Shown one piece after another: positions 11,801-23,800 of a stretch of 64,000 nt of DNA. The DNA lies in contig JAKSZU010000002.1 of the NCBI GenBank assembly GCA_026018925.1, positions 16,272,162 to 16,336,161 of the forward strand, read 5' to 3'. The DNA comes from Tupaia tana (taxonomy: Eukaryota > Chordata > Mammalia > Scandentia > Tupaiidae). Position numbers and translations under genes: made by a program. The notes under the pieces were generated by a model that was not told the DNA's origin, searched no databases, and saw only the letters and a program-made list of their open reading frames with translations. The number at the start of each line of letters is the position of its first letter. Within the stretch, counting starts at the first letter, position 1.

Positions 11801-14800
11801 ACTGCTTTCCGGACTGGAGCGGCTGCGTTCACGCCGCACTGAGCCCGTCCTGGGCGCTCCTACCCGGCAGTTTCACTGACGCCGGGATTCCAGCTCCAGC
11901 TGCTTTCTCGTCGGCTCATTCACGAGTAATTGATGTTTCGGGAGTATTTTTTCTTCCAGACTTGGAAACACAAAATAGAAGCTTTTCTGTTAGTTTTGAG
12001 ATTTTATCAAGTCGCATGGGTTCTTTCAACTGACTCCGGTACCACCACGTCTGTGGCATGGGGTGGTGGCACACTGCGTGGCTGTCCCCCCGCTGCAGGC
12101 GCGTGTGTTCTCAGGGGGGTATCGCCTTCTTCCATGCAGGGTGCCGGCCAGGATAAACTGGGCATCTACGTCAAGTCCGTCGTGAAGGGCGGTGCTGCAG
12201 ACGTGGTCAGTATCATCTTTGAAGAAGTTCCTTTCACACGTGCCGCGTCGCTGACTGGACTGCCGTGTCCGCACGGCACCAGGCGGTGTTTGTCGGAGGG
12301 CGGGTCTGGGTCGTGCTCACCGGTGCCGCCCGTGCCCCCAATACACGTGTGCACCTTTGGGTGTTCCAGGATGGCCGACTGGCTGCAGGTGACCAGCTGC
12401 TCAGTGTCGATGGACGAAGTCTGGTCGGACTGTCTCAGGAAAGGTGTGAAGGGCTTGCTGGTTCTGTGGGGGCGGGAGGCGAAGGCTGGGTCAGGGCCGG
12501 CCCTGCGTCGGCAGCTGGGGCTGTGCCGCCGCCGAGTGGCTCTGGTCCGCCGCTGCCATGGCGCTGGTGCCGTTTTCCACGTGGCGATGGCTCTCTCCTC
12601 CCTCTCCTCCCAGGGCAGCAGAGCTCATGACAAGAACCAGTTCCGTAGTGACACTCGAGGTGGCAAAGCAAGGCGCCATCTACCACGGCCTGGCCACCCT
12701 GCTCAATCAGCCGTCACCCATGATGCAGAGAAGTAAGTGCCCGGGGGCCACCGTGCTTGCGCATGCACTGTGCCGTGGGTGGCCCAGCCCCACTCTCCGC
12801 GTAGTCACAGGGACTCCATGGTGTGAGTCGGGGCCTTCCTGGAGGGTCAGAGCGCTTCGGCAAGGTGCCCGTGGCTGATGCCCGAGCCAGCCACATGGGA
12901 TCTAGCTGCCTTCCCCATCACGCCACCTGGCCACCTCGGGTTGGGCCCACGTGGTGACTCATCATGTGGCGACTCATCAAGTGGCGACTTACCAGCCCCT
13001 TCCTGTCACCAAGAGCCTTAATCCCACCTCACGGGGCTGCTCGACTTCTCACACCCCTCCCCGGCCTGGCACCACCAGGCTGTCAGCAGTGGGCGGGAGA
13101 CCCGGTTCCTAGTGGACAGCAAACTCGGGTGTGGCCCCTGAGGCCTTTCGGTGCAGCTGCTGCTGCGACGGCTCCAGGGGCTGAGGCTGCGAGCCCCGAG
13201 CAAGCTCGAGGCTGGCCTGGGCGGCACAGCGACTGTCCAGATGGGCGTTGGGGCGTGCTCATGCCGGTCCACCTTGGAGGCTGGTGGACAGCGTGATGCA
13301 GCGAGACCCAGTCTTAAAATGTCAGTACTGGGGCCAACAGATGGTGTGGTTGAACCCTGGACTCCCACATGGTCGACAGTGGTTCAAGTCCCAGACCTGG
13401 TGGCTTGCTTTCTCACTTTCTCTCTTTCTCTCTGCCCCTCTCTGGTCAAATTAAAATAAAGAAATTTAAATAAAATAATTCTTTTTTTAAAATTAAAGAG
13501 ACCCAGTCTTAAAATGTCAGTACAGGGGACAGCAGGTGGCGTGGTAGTTAGGGTGTGAGCTCCCACATCCTTTTGTCTCTCTCCGGTGAGTGCACATGCC
13601 CTGTACAGAAATTTTAACAATGATAAATAGATAGGGACCAGCAGTTGACATAATGGCTATGTCGCTGGACTCCCATGTAGTCGACTGCGGTTCAAGTCCC
13701 AGACCCGGTGGCTTAAACTTAGGCCGGGCTTGTGTGCATGTGTGCCCAAGATCCCGAGAGGAGAATGGAGGAGAAGGGATTGTGGTGTGGCCATACCCCT
13801 GGGGGGTGATTTCTCGCTTTCTGTCTGTTTCTCTCTGTCTGGCAAGTACATAATGCCCTATAACCAAAAAAAAAAAAAAAAAAATCTCCAAAAAAAAAAA
13901 GAGTAATATATATAAAATTAAATAACTCTTTTTTTTAAAAAAAGTCAATATGTTTTATAGGGAGGCTATAAGAATAAACTCACTTCTCTATGAAGAACTT
14001 GAATACATTTGCATGTAGGTTGTTTTTTCAGCCCTACGTGAGTTGAGATAAGATGATTATCTTGTATATTAAAAAATATATAAAGTCAATATAAGTTTTG
14101 GACTGTTTAAAGCATTACTTCACAACCCACAGGAGAAAGTTGTGACTCACATTCCTTCTGCAGTGGTCTCGTACCTTCCAGATCACACCTGGCCTGGTGC
14201 ATACCTGGCTAAGCACGCACGTGGCTGGGCACCACCCCCTTCCCCACAGTCCGAGCTCCCGGGCAGCCCAGAACCTGCCGCCTATCTGGTAGTGACCACC
14301 AGCAGCAGCAGACGGGCCTGTTCCTTCTCAGCACGGATGGACAGACAGATGTGGAGCTCGCTTCGGCTCCCCGAGGCTTTAGTTTACAGTGTTCGTTTTT
14401 GTCATTTTTGTCAGAAGGTGCATATTCCGTCTGAAGGGAGAGAGTGAGAGCGAGCACAGGAAGGATGCCCTCCGGGCACGGTCACACGGCTCCCTCCCCC
14501 ACCTCTCCCTCCCCTCAGGATTTCGGGCACCCACGCTCATGCATCCGGCGTGTTTCTTAGGCCACCAGGTCTGGGACTTTGAGCCATGCGATTGTCGTGT
14601 GAGATCCAGCCTCCTAACCACCAGGGCCTGGGCTGCCTGGGTTTGCAGTAATTAGTAAAGAGTGAGCTAGGATGCGAGTTACAGGTCGTTAGTGAATCCG
14701 CGTAAAGCGAGAAGAGAGGAAGACTGAGAATGGACGAGCTGAAGGGCCACGTCAGAGGAGGCTGTCGTCAGTGATTAAACCCTGAATATTGAAAGTTACT

Positions 14801-17800
14801 GCATTGTTTTTACGTGGTGAGGGAAGCATATTGTCTTTAGTCTATAATTAGTTTGTGTTCTCCAGGGGGGTGACTATGTTACAGTCCTTTTCCTCCAGTC
14901 CATTTTTCGCTTGCAATTTTGGACATGTATGCACACACATGTATCTGGTGTGTTTTCAGGCTGCTGAGTCTGGGACTTGAACTGCATAGTTGGCCTTGTG
15001 GGATCCAGCCACCTTAACCACCAGACCTGGCTGGCCATTATCTCTCAGTTTTAAGAGAAATTAAAAATGGTTAGCTTTGTTACTTAAAACAGGTAAGTTT
15101 CAGTTTGAAAAAATAATCTTTGAAAATATACTTTTTCTGTCAATCCTAGTTAAATAAGTTTTGTTATTCTGGATATGCTTATTTGAAATCTTTTAGAAGT
15201 TTTCATAGAAAGTATCCTTAAATGCACATTGCCTTATAGCTTATGTTAAGTCCAATTCTTAATGGAATTTTTAATATGTGTGGATTCATCTTTCTTTTAA
15301 GCAAATCAAGGTGTTGAAAATGAAATTATGAACAAATGAAGAGGGATACTGAGCACTCTTTGATTTCAGTTTCAGATCGTCGTGGCTCAGGTAAACCCCG
15401 CCCAAAGAGTGAAGGTTTTGAACTTTACAATAACTCAGCTCAAAATGGGTCACCGGAGAGTCCCCAGCTGCCGTGGGCAGAGTACAGTGAACCGAAGAAA
15501 TTGCCTGGAGATGACAGGCTGACGAAGAACCGTGCCGATCACCGCTCCAGCCCCAATGTGGCAAGTAAGAGGCGTGACCGTCCTGCTCCCGAAGCCCCGG
15601 CCACGTCAGGAGCAGGGCCACCACTGGGCTCATCAGTGGGTGCATTTATCAGCTGCGTACCTTAGCCGCCAGGGCATGGTCATCAGAAGGGGTGTCAGAG
15701 CTGAGATTCTAAAAGGAATAAAGGAAGGTGGAAAAGCTGAACTCCGTGTCCACTCCAGGCAGACCCATGGTCCTGGCTCCAGGCAATGGTTGGCATGTGA
15801 CCAATAGGAGCTGAGCGGTTTCTACACGTTTAAAGGGTTCTCAAAAAGAACTAAGGAAGAAATGCAGTGGGAACGCAGGCTGGCCAGGCCTGCAGTGTTC
15901 CCTGTCTGGTCCTTTGCAAAGCCGCTTGCCTGTCCCGGCTCCTCTGTAAGCCACGCAGCTCCGGCTGGTTCCTGACTGAGAGTGTGCTGAGGGTATTTCT
16001 CACGTGCCTTTTTTTTCTTAAGAGGTTTTTGCCACAGGGTGCCTGTGTGCGGAGAGAAAGAGACACAGGGAGAGGGAAGGTGAGAAATCAGCCCCAGGGG
16101 AGATGGCCACCGCAGAGTCCCTTCTCCCACTCTCCTTCTGGGGTCTCAGGAACGTGTGCACATGTACCTGCATGATTTCCAAGCTACCGGGCCTGGCATT
16201 TCACCGTGGTAGGCCGTGTGGGAGTCCAGCCACGTAGTCACTCTGCCACCTGCCTGCCCCACAGGCCTTACGTTTTCTGTCTGTGCTAGACACATAGCAG
16301 CTGGACGTTGTAAGAGTCTTGGTTGCTGCTCTTAAAGACATTTTGGCATGCTACATCAAGTTCGTTTCCTTGCCATGTAACTTTTTTCCATCTTTTCCTG
16401 ACAGATCAGCCCCCTAGCCCTGGAGGCAAAAGCGCGTACACCTCTGGAAGCTCAGCGAGGATAACGTCGGTCTCCACCGGGAACCTTTGCACCGAGGTCT
16501 GGGAGACCCGAGGCTTTCACTGTGCACGTTAGCACTCAGAGTTCCCGGGAATAGCTGGGGTACCCAACGAGAACGTCACTCTGAAAAGCGTTAATTATAA
16601 TGCCTGAATTTGTAGACTTTAATCTTTTGAATATTTGAAATCTACTAATTGAGAAAATTAGTTTAAAATTAGTAAGTGGGCAAAACAGTGTTTTCTGTTA
16701 TCAATGGATGAGGCTTTTCTGATGTTTCACAGCATGTATTACATACGCTGTCTTCACACTTTTAAAGTACATCCTTAGAAACTAAATCAGTCTGTTGTAC
16801 CCTTGGAAAAGCTTGTTTCCTTTTTCCTTACTATTTACAGGAGCAGACCCCTCCGCCAAGACCAGAAGCCTACCCCATCCCCACTCAGACGTACCCCAGG
16901 GAGTATTTCACCTTCCCGGCCTCCAAGTCCCAGGACCGGATGGCGCCCCCTCCGAGCCAGTGGTCCCACTACGAGGAGCGGCCACACGTGCTCACGGACA
17001 GTGCCCACACCAGTGCCGTTCAGGTTAGAAACGGTTCCCACGGACTGCTCCGCCCTCGGAGCAGTTTAGGAGACCGCCAGCTGGGGAAGCCGTGGCAGGG
17101 TTGGCTGACGGCCTCACCGCGGGGTCGCCCGCATCCTCCTCTGGTTATGTGGCTACTTCTGAGAGAAAAGGGGATGAGATATTCGATACAAAAAGGGATT
17201 CTTTGTTCTCTTAATGTTTGCTTTGTGAAATGATAGCACTATAAAACCTTGATCAGTGGTATTTTTGGAGAAATGTTTGCGATAGAGTAAGCTCTTAGGT
17301 GCATGCGCTCCCCAGAGAGAGACAGAAAGCAGGGGTCACCCCCAGAGGATGGCCACACCACAGCCCTTCTCCTCCTGGGATTTTGGGCATGCATGCACAC
17401 GTGCCCCCTGTGAGTTTCAAGCCACTGGGTCTGGGACTCGAACCGTGGTCATCCCTGTGAGAGTCCAGCAATGTAACCACTATGCTGCCTGCTGGCCCTT
17501 GGTTACAGTTTCAAGGCGAGGGTCAGAGATGTAGGAGTGAGAAGTAACCCAGACTATATGTTTTGCACTTGTTTCTGTCGGACAGTGCCTGCGGGTGCAG
17601 CTGCCTGAACGAGTGGGAGATGGAGGAGGTTGGAACCCGGGCAGTCCGTGCAGCGAGGGCTGGGTCTGACTGTCTTGCTGGGACTGGGACTGTGAGCAAG
17701 AGCAGGGGGTTGGAGAGGGCGCTTTACCCAGGGCTGGTGGGGCGGGGTGGGGAGCATGGGCGCTGAGAAGTCGGAGCTCGCTCCCTGGTGGAAAGGCCAG

Positions 17801-20800
17801 CGGTCCGTGCGGTTACGTGGGCCACGCTACTGAGCATGTTGGTTTTTGACGGAGAACCGTGCCCTCTGGGCAGCTGGGTGAGTCTGGGTCCGATGGCGGT
17901 GACGGGGTTGCAAGTTTTGGTCCGGGTCTGGTGGCGTGGTCGGGGTTGCGAGCTTAGTCATTCTTAGATGCAAGTGGTCATTCTGGAGCTGAGACAGGGT
18001 CTGAGCTGAGTCTCAGAGGAGCCCAGCACAGATGGACGGAGGAGAGGGCTGCGTGTCAGCCCGAGGACGGCGCACGGAGGTGGGAAGGGGGAGGAGGAGC
18101 CTGTTTTTTGTGAGCGGAAGGTGGCTCTGGCCACAGACGTCAGCAGAACCCCAGGCTCTTCTCGACCTGCTGCTGTGCATTCCACCCGCTGTGGGGCCGC
18201 CTGGTCCCCGAGGGTGTCCTGTGCATGCTGATGCCCCCTGCCCCCCACTTGGGGTGCAGATGCCTCTCTCTGAACCTCACAGATAAGCTTTGCCCTCCTT
18301 CTCGGAGTTTTTTTCTTTTTTGTTTTTTGTTTTTTTTCTTTTTTGGAGAGGTTTTTGCTATAGGGCACGTGCGCCCACCAGAGAGAGACAGAGAGATAGA
18401 AAGCGAGAAATCACCCTCCAGGGGGGATGGCCACGCCACAATCCCTCCTCCTCCGTTCTCCTTTCAGGATCTTGGGCACGCACACACACATGCGCGGTGT
18501 GAGTTTAAAACACCATATCCTGGACTCGAACCAGGGCTGGCTACGTGGGAGTCCAGCACATAGCCATTATGCTAACTGCTGGTTCCTCGGAGTGTGTTTT
18601 GTTAGAACTTAGCAAGACCTGCTTCCTGTGTGTCAAGACGGTTGGGTTTTATTAAATTTGCTGTAGGGGGCATGTGCTGGCCAGAGAGATGGGGAGAGAG
18701 GGAAAGGGCGAGCACCCATTGGGGGATGGCCACGCCGCAATTCCTTCTCTATTCTCCCTTAGAATGTTGGGCTTGCATACACATGTGTCTGATGTTTGTC
18801 AAGCCACTGGGTCTGGGACTTAACTAAGCAGTCCGCCACGTGGGACCCAGCTGCCCTACCCACCGTGCCGTGGGCTGGCCTGGCAGTCGTGCTTCGATGC
18901 CCCTTTTCTCCCCACTCAGGAAGTAGCATTACTTACCTTCGCATTTTGGCTCAGAACTGCCGTGCTCTGTCTCAGCAGATGGGTGGCAGGGGCTGGGAGG
19001 GTACAGATCATGGCAGGGCTGGGCGGTCGGGCGAGGGAGTGAGCTCAGGAGCTTGGGGGAGGCCTCGCGGGGAGCCCAGGAAGACTGGAACCAGAAGGCT
19101 TGGCCTCCTTGGCCTGCGGGCGCAGGTGCTCGGCCCACGGCCACGTGACCCGCAGCACTGCGTGAGGCCCACAGGTTGCACCTAGGAGGGGAACGCCGTT
19201 TCCTGTGTGCCAGGAGAGCTGTAGAGCGGTGGTGGAGCGTCCTGCTCTGTCGGACTGCTGTTTTGTAAAGTTGTATTTTGTCTTTTTATTGATTTGTTGT
19301 TTAAGGAAAAAGAAATGGTTTATTTTCCAGGTTTACGTCTTTGGTTTCTGCTCATTAAAGGAGTGGCAGAAAGATGTCCGCTTGGACGTGACAGTGGTCA
19401 CCCTAGCCTGGCAGGCTGTTTTCAGACATGCCAACTTTGGGACTTCAGACAGGCCTTTGAAGTGTGTTCATTCCTCTCTCCCCCACCTCTCTCACGTAGA
19501 CACACACACACACACACACACACGCTATGTGTGTACCAGCATCTTGTGTGACCGACATGGCCAAGACCGCTCACGGGCAGAGCCGGCTGTCAGAGGTTAG
19601 GCTCGCTCTGCGTCTTGATTCCCAGCTCCAAGAGGGCTCGGAGAGCTGTGGTGGACGAGCGGCTCAGAGTTAGCAGTTCCCGGGGCCCCGTGAGCCCCGT
19701 CACCTGGAAGGACTGCCACTGCTGTCCACGGACTTGGACTGAGCATGTCCCTCGTGCCGGTGGCAGGGCGAGTGGCCAGTGTCGCGGCGAGCGAACCACG
19801 CTCATGTCACGCGGGGCCAGGCATGCACAGAGAAAGTGCTTCTCTCCCTCCTGCTCTCCCGAGAGCTGCCTCTGCCCAGGGAACACGCACACTGGGCAGT
19901 CTTGGCCTATCCTCTGCCCCCCGTTTCCTGAATTCGCTGGGTTTCTACCTGCAGAAACAGTGTTTGCAGATGCTTAGGGTTGTCCTTGGTTAAATGGCTG
20001 GAATATCACCATTCTCCCTTTTCTTTTCCAGCGTGTTACTCGGTCCCAGGAAGAACTTCGAGAAGATCAAGCTTACCAACTTGAGCGACACCGAGTCGAG
20101 GCAGCTCTGGAACGGAAGTCAGATAGCGACATGTGGATAAACCAGAGCTCGTCCGTGGAGTCCAGCTCCTCCAGCCAGGAGCACCTGAACCACTCCTCGA
20201 AGTCCGTCACACCCGCGTCCACCCTGACCAAGAGCGGCCCTGGCCGTTGGAGGACGCCGGCCACAGTGCTGCCCACCCCGGTGGCTGCCTCCCAGCCCGT
20301 GCGCACAGACCTGCCTCCACCACCCCCTCCGCCGCCCGCCCACTACGCCGGCGACTTTGACGGGGCGCCCATGGACTTGCCTCCCCCGCCCCCTCCTGCC
20401 AGCCAGGCGGGGCCCCAGGCTGCTCAGATGGCCGCAGAGCGGAAGAAGCGAGAAGAGCACCAGCGCTGGTACGAGAAGGAGAAGGCCCGCCTGGAGGAGG
20501 AACGGGAGCGCAAGCGGCGGGAGCAGGAGCGGAAGCTGGGCCAGCTGCGCGCCCAGCCCCCGAACCCCGCCCCGCTGCCCCCGCTGGCCACGCCGCAGGC
20601 CAGGCCCGAGAAGCCCTGCTCCCTGCAGAGGCCCCAGGAGACGGTAATCCGGGAGCTGCAGCCCCAGCAGCAGCCTCGTACGATCGAGCGCAGAGACCTG
20701 CAGTATGTCACGGTCAGCAAGGAGGAGCTGTCCCCGGGCGACAGCCTGTCCCCGGACCCCTGGAAGCGGGACGCCAGGGAGAAGCTGGAGAAGCAGCAGC

Positions 20801-23800
20801 AGATGCACATCGTGGACATGCTGGCCAGGGAGATCCAGGAGCTGCAGGACCGGCCCGAGCGCTCGGCCGAGGACAGCGACCGCCTGCGAAAGCTCATGCT
20901 CGAGTGGCAGTTCCAGAAGAGGCTGCAGGAGTCCAAGCAGAAGGACGAGGACGACGAGGACGAGGAGGAGGACGACGTGGACACCATGCTGATCATGCAG
21001 CGCCTCGAGGCCGAGCGGAGAGCCCGGGTAGGGGGGGCGCGGTCGTGCACACGGTTGACCCCACGGGGCCTCTGCGCTGGTTAGAGGCAGCCCAGCCCAC
21101 GGTCTCGAAGGGTTTCAGAGGGCCCTGGGCTCGTGATGTCCCATGTGTGACCATTGGCCAGTGTCTCACAGAGATGACCCAGGGCTGTGAGGCCAAATTT
21201 TACAGTTTAAGCAGAGCTTTCTTATGTTGTCAAGGTGCTCACTATCCTTCGGAACACTCCAGTTGGGAAACGAGTATTTGTTAGTACCCAGTACAGCTGA
21301 GCATCTCTAATCCAGAAATCCAAAGTCCGAAGCCTTCCGAGCAGCAGCATTGTGCTGGGGATCTCACACGTGCCCTTCTGTGGGCTGTGGTCACCGGCCG
21401 GCCGCTGCACACCGTGTCCCGGAAGGAGTGCGTTTGTGTTTAGTTGTTTCCCCGTGGGCCCCATCCCATGATACCTTCCATGAATATGCAAATGTCCCAG
21501 GATCGTAGAAGTTCTGAGACCTGAGATACTGCTGGTGCCGAGAATTTGGGATGAGGGCTGTCCCACCCAGTGATGATCTCTCAGGTGTTGGCGGCGATTT
21601 TTCTGAGAGACGGAGTCAGACTTGTTGCGAGGCCACGTGGGCCGTGGCTGCTGCTCCACTGTGCTGCAGAGACGCGGCGTGGTGGCTAGGAGTGCTGCCT
21701 GCCAGCCAGACAGTTCACAGAAAGCACGGTGCAGGCACTCGCTGGCCCCGGCCCATCGCTAGCACCTCACGGTGGTTGGCAAAGGAGACCGGTCAGAGCC
21801 ACGCAGGGAGGGTGTATAGTCGCTTCGAGAGCGAGTCTGTAGGGCGCTCGCTGTCGGGGCCAGGCGCTGAGTTAGCACACACACCTCGGTCGCACTGCAC
21901 GCTCGCTGCCGGGGCCAGGCGCTGAGCACGCACCACGGTCCGTACTCCATGCTCACTGCTGGGGCAGGTGCTGAGCACGCACCGCGGTCGCACTGCACGG
22001 ACTGAGCACTTGGTGTTTTATTCCCTTCTCTGTGTTATAAAATGACACTGGTTCTTTTTGTTTCAAAGAAAAGAACAGAAATTAGTTTAATTTTTAAAAT
22101 GCCAAAATGCCAGATGTTTAATGACGGCAAGACCCTTTGTTGCCCTGTCCAAGATGACCAGCCCGGAGCTGGTCCTCAGCATCCATTAGCGTGTGGGGCG
22201 CTGCTGGCCGTGTCCCGCTGGGAGTTCCGGCGACACGCCCGGTTTATTAAGCAGTGTGCTGAGGAGAGTCTGCCGAGAGTGCTCCTTTCTGTTTTTAGAT
22301 TCTGTTTCTGATTTCAGCCCTTTGGGATGCTGCCAGGCTGGACGTGTGTCCCACACCTAGCGAAGGCAGGCGTCCTTGTGGCCTCGGGCCACGCTCGGCA
22401 GTACGAGGACCCGGAGCCCAAGCGTGTGTCCGTCTTCAGGTCGTGGGTCTTCCCACACGTCTCTCACTCAGTCTTCACATATGCACATCCCCGCCAGATG
22501 TGCCGACCCCACGGGACCCAGCCCCGAGCTCTCCTGAGGCGGAGACGCCCGCGCCACACTGTCAGGTTACGTCTCTAGTAGGATTCCCTCCCGAGGCCCG
22601 CCGCAGCAGACCGCCCCGCGGTGACGGCGTGTGTCGTCGGTGCTGCTCTGTGGCCAGGGCAGCCGTTTGGGTAACGGCTCAGTGCCTGCTTCTCTGCCAG
22701 GACTCCCTGCCTGTCCTCCGGCCTCTCCCAACAGTGACACTCAGCGGCCTGTGGCGCCTGTGCTGGCCGGCCCAGTGGGTGTAATAGGGATGCTTAGAAA
22801 GCGCAGGACAGGCACGGCCTGTCACCCACGCCCACAGTAGAGCTCACCTCGTGGGCACGCGCTGGGACAGCGACCAGCGGCCTGCAGCAGCTCCCCCTCG
22901 CTGCGAGGACTCAGTCCGCACTGGAAGGTCTGCAGCGGCTCTCTACCTCAGTGTTACAAAGCTGAACATTTCTAAGCCTCTTAATAAGGATTAAGATATT
23001 TGAAAAGTTCCTCCTGATGACTGAGTAGGAGGTACTTGTGTTTAGGTTATTACGAGTAACGTCTTACTAAGAGCCATGGGCAATGGCTGCTTTCCTTTTC
23101 CGTGTGTGTTAACGATGAAACTCCAGCACGTGACGTCACCTGGATGCATTTCCCCTTCCGAGCGGTGGACGTCCATGCGCGGCAGAGAGCTTGCTGCGCG
23201 GGCGGCTCGAGGCCGGACGGGCGCGGCAGGCGGCGGGCTAACGCTAACTGTTCTCACACCTGGTCTTTCTTCTGTCTCCTTCTCTGTCCCCGCAGCAGAC
23301 TGCTCTACCAGCAATCTCTGTTCTAGATTTGGTACGTTCCTGTCCCCCTCGCTGCCTTTCCCTGTCTTGATCTCCAGTCTTCTCCTAGTGGTGGTTGTGT
23401 GTCGCCGTGGCCCGGCCCCGGGCTGTCCCCCGGGAGGGCAGCGTGACTAGAAGCATGCCTGAATGTCGTAGCTGCAGCTCCCCGCTCCCCTCGTGCACTC
23501 CCGTGCCCTGTGCCTGTCTGTTGACGGGACGTGCCGGCAGCGAGCCCGACTCGTGGCCACGTCAGCGGGCCTGTCCACGTTTAGCTGGTAGAAACCCTGT
23601 TGAAACGGTGTGGGCTCTGTTTCCGGTCACGATGGCGCTGTCTGAGACGGCACCAGCCCTCAGTGTGGGGCGAGACTCCTCGTGGGCACGTACCCCGTCA
23701 TTTCTGCAGTAAGACCACCTGGGTTTCAGTTCAGTGTGTCGGCCTTGTCAATTCCACAGTCCATCGAGAAGTCCCCGAGCCCCGTCTTTGGTCACCCAGG

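Larger units (their letters stand above)
76..12139 (+). other. AFDN: AFDN intron (12.1 kb) inside the PDZ coding region
   Basis: This stretch separates the GMGL loop exon from the next PDZ exon. It holds SINE copies (516-785, 2448-2880, 3110-3336, 3590-3800), a 38/32-bp minisatellite (7241-8218), a run of 15 C at 8402-8416 and a 7SL-like relic (9310-9430). Positions 900-1140 are AT-rich. About 4,000-7,100 and 8,220-12,100 are GC-rich, apparently unique sequence with many chance open frames on both strands. I see no convincing cassette exon. Confidence 0.85.
12733..15369 (+). other. AFDN: AFDN intron (2.6 kb)
   Basis: Contains a partial antisense SINE (12878-12940), a cluster of three sense SINEs (13330-13900), two degraded antisense SINEs (14415-14640, 14905-15035) and AT-rich unique sequence leading to the acceptor at 15368-15369. 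Confidence 0.85.
17024..20031 (+). other. AFDN: AFDN intron (3.0 kb)
   Basis: Holds three antisense SINEs (17295-17498, 18308-18586, 18657-18880) and a short CA microsatellite (about 19500-19523). The rest is GC-rich unique sequence without a credible exon. Confidence 0.85.
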
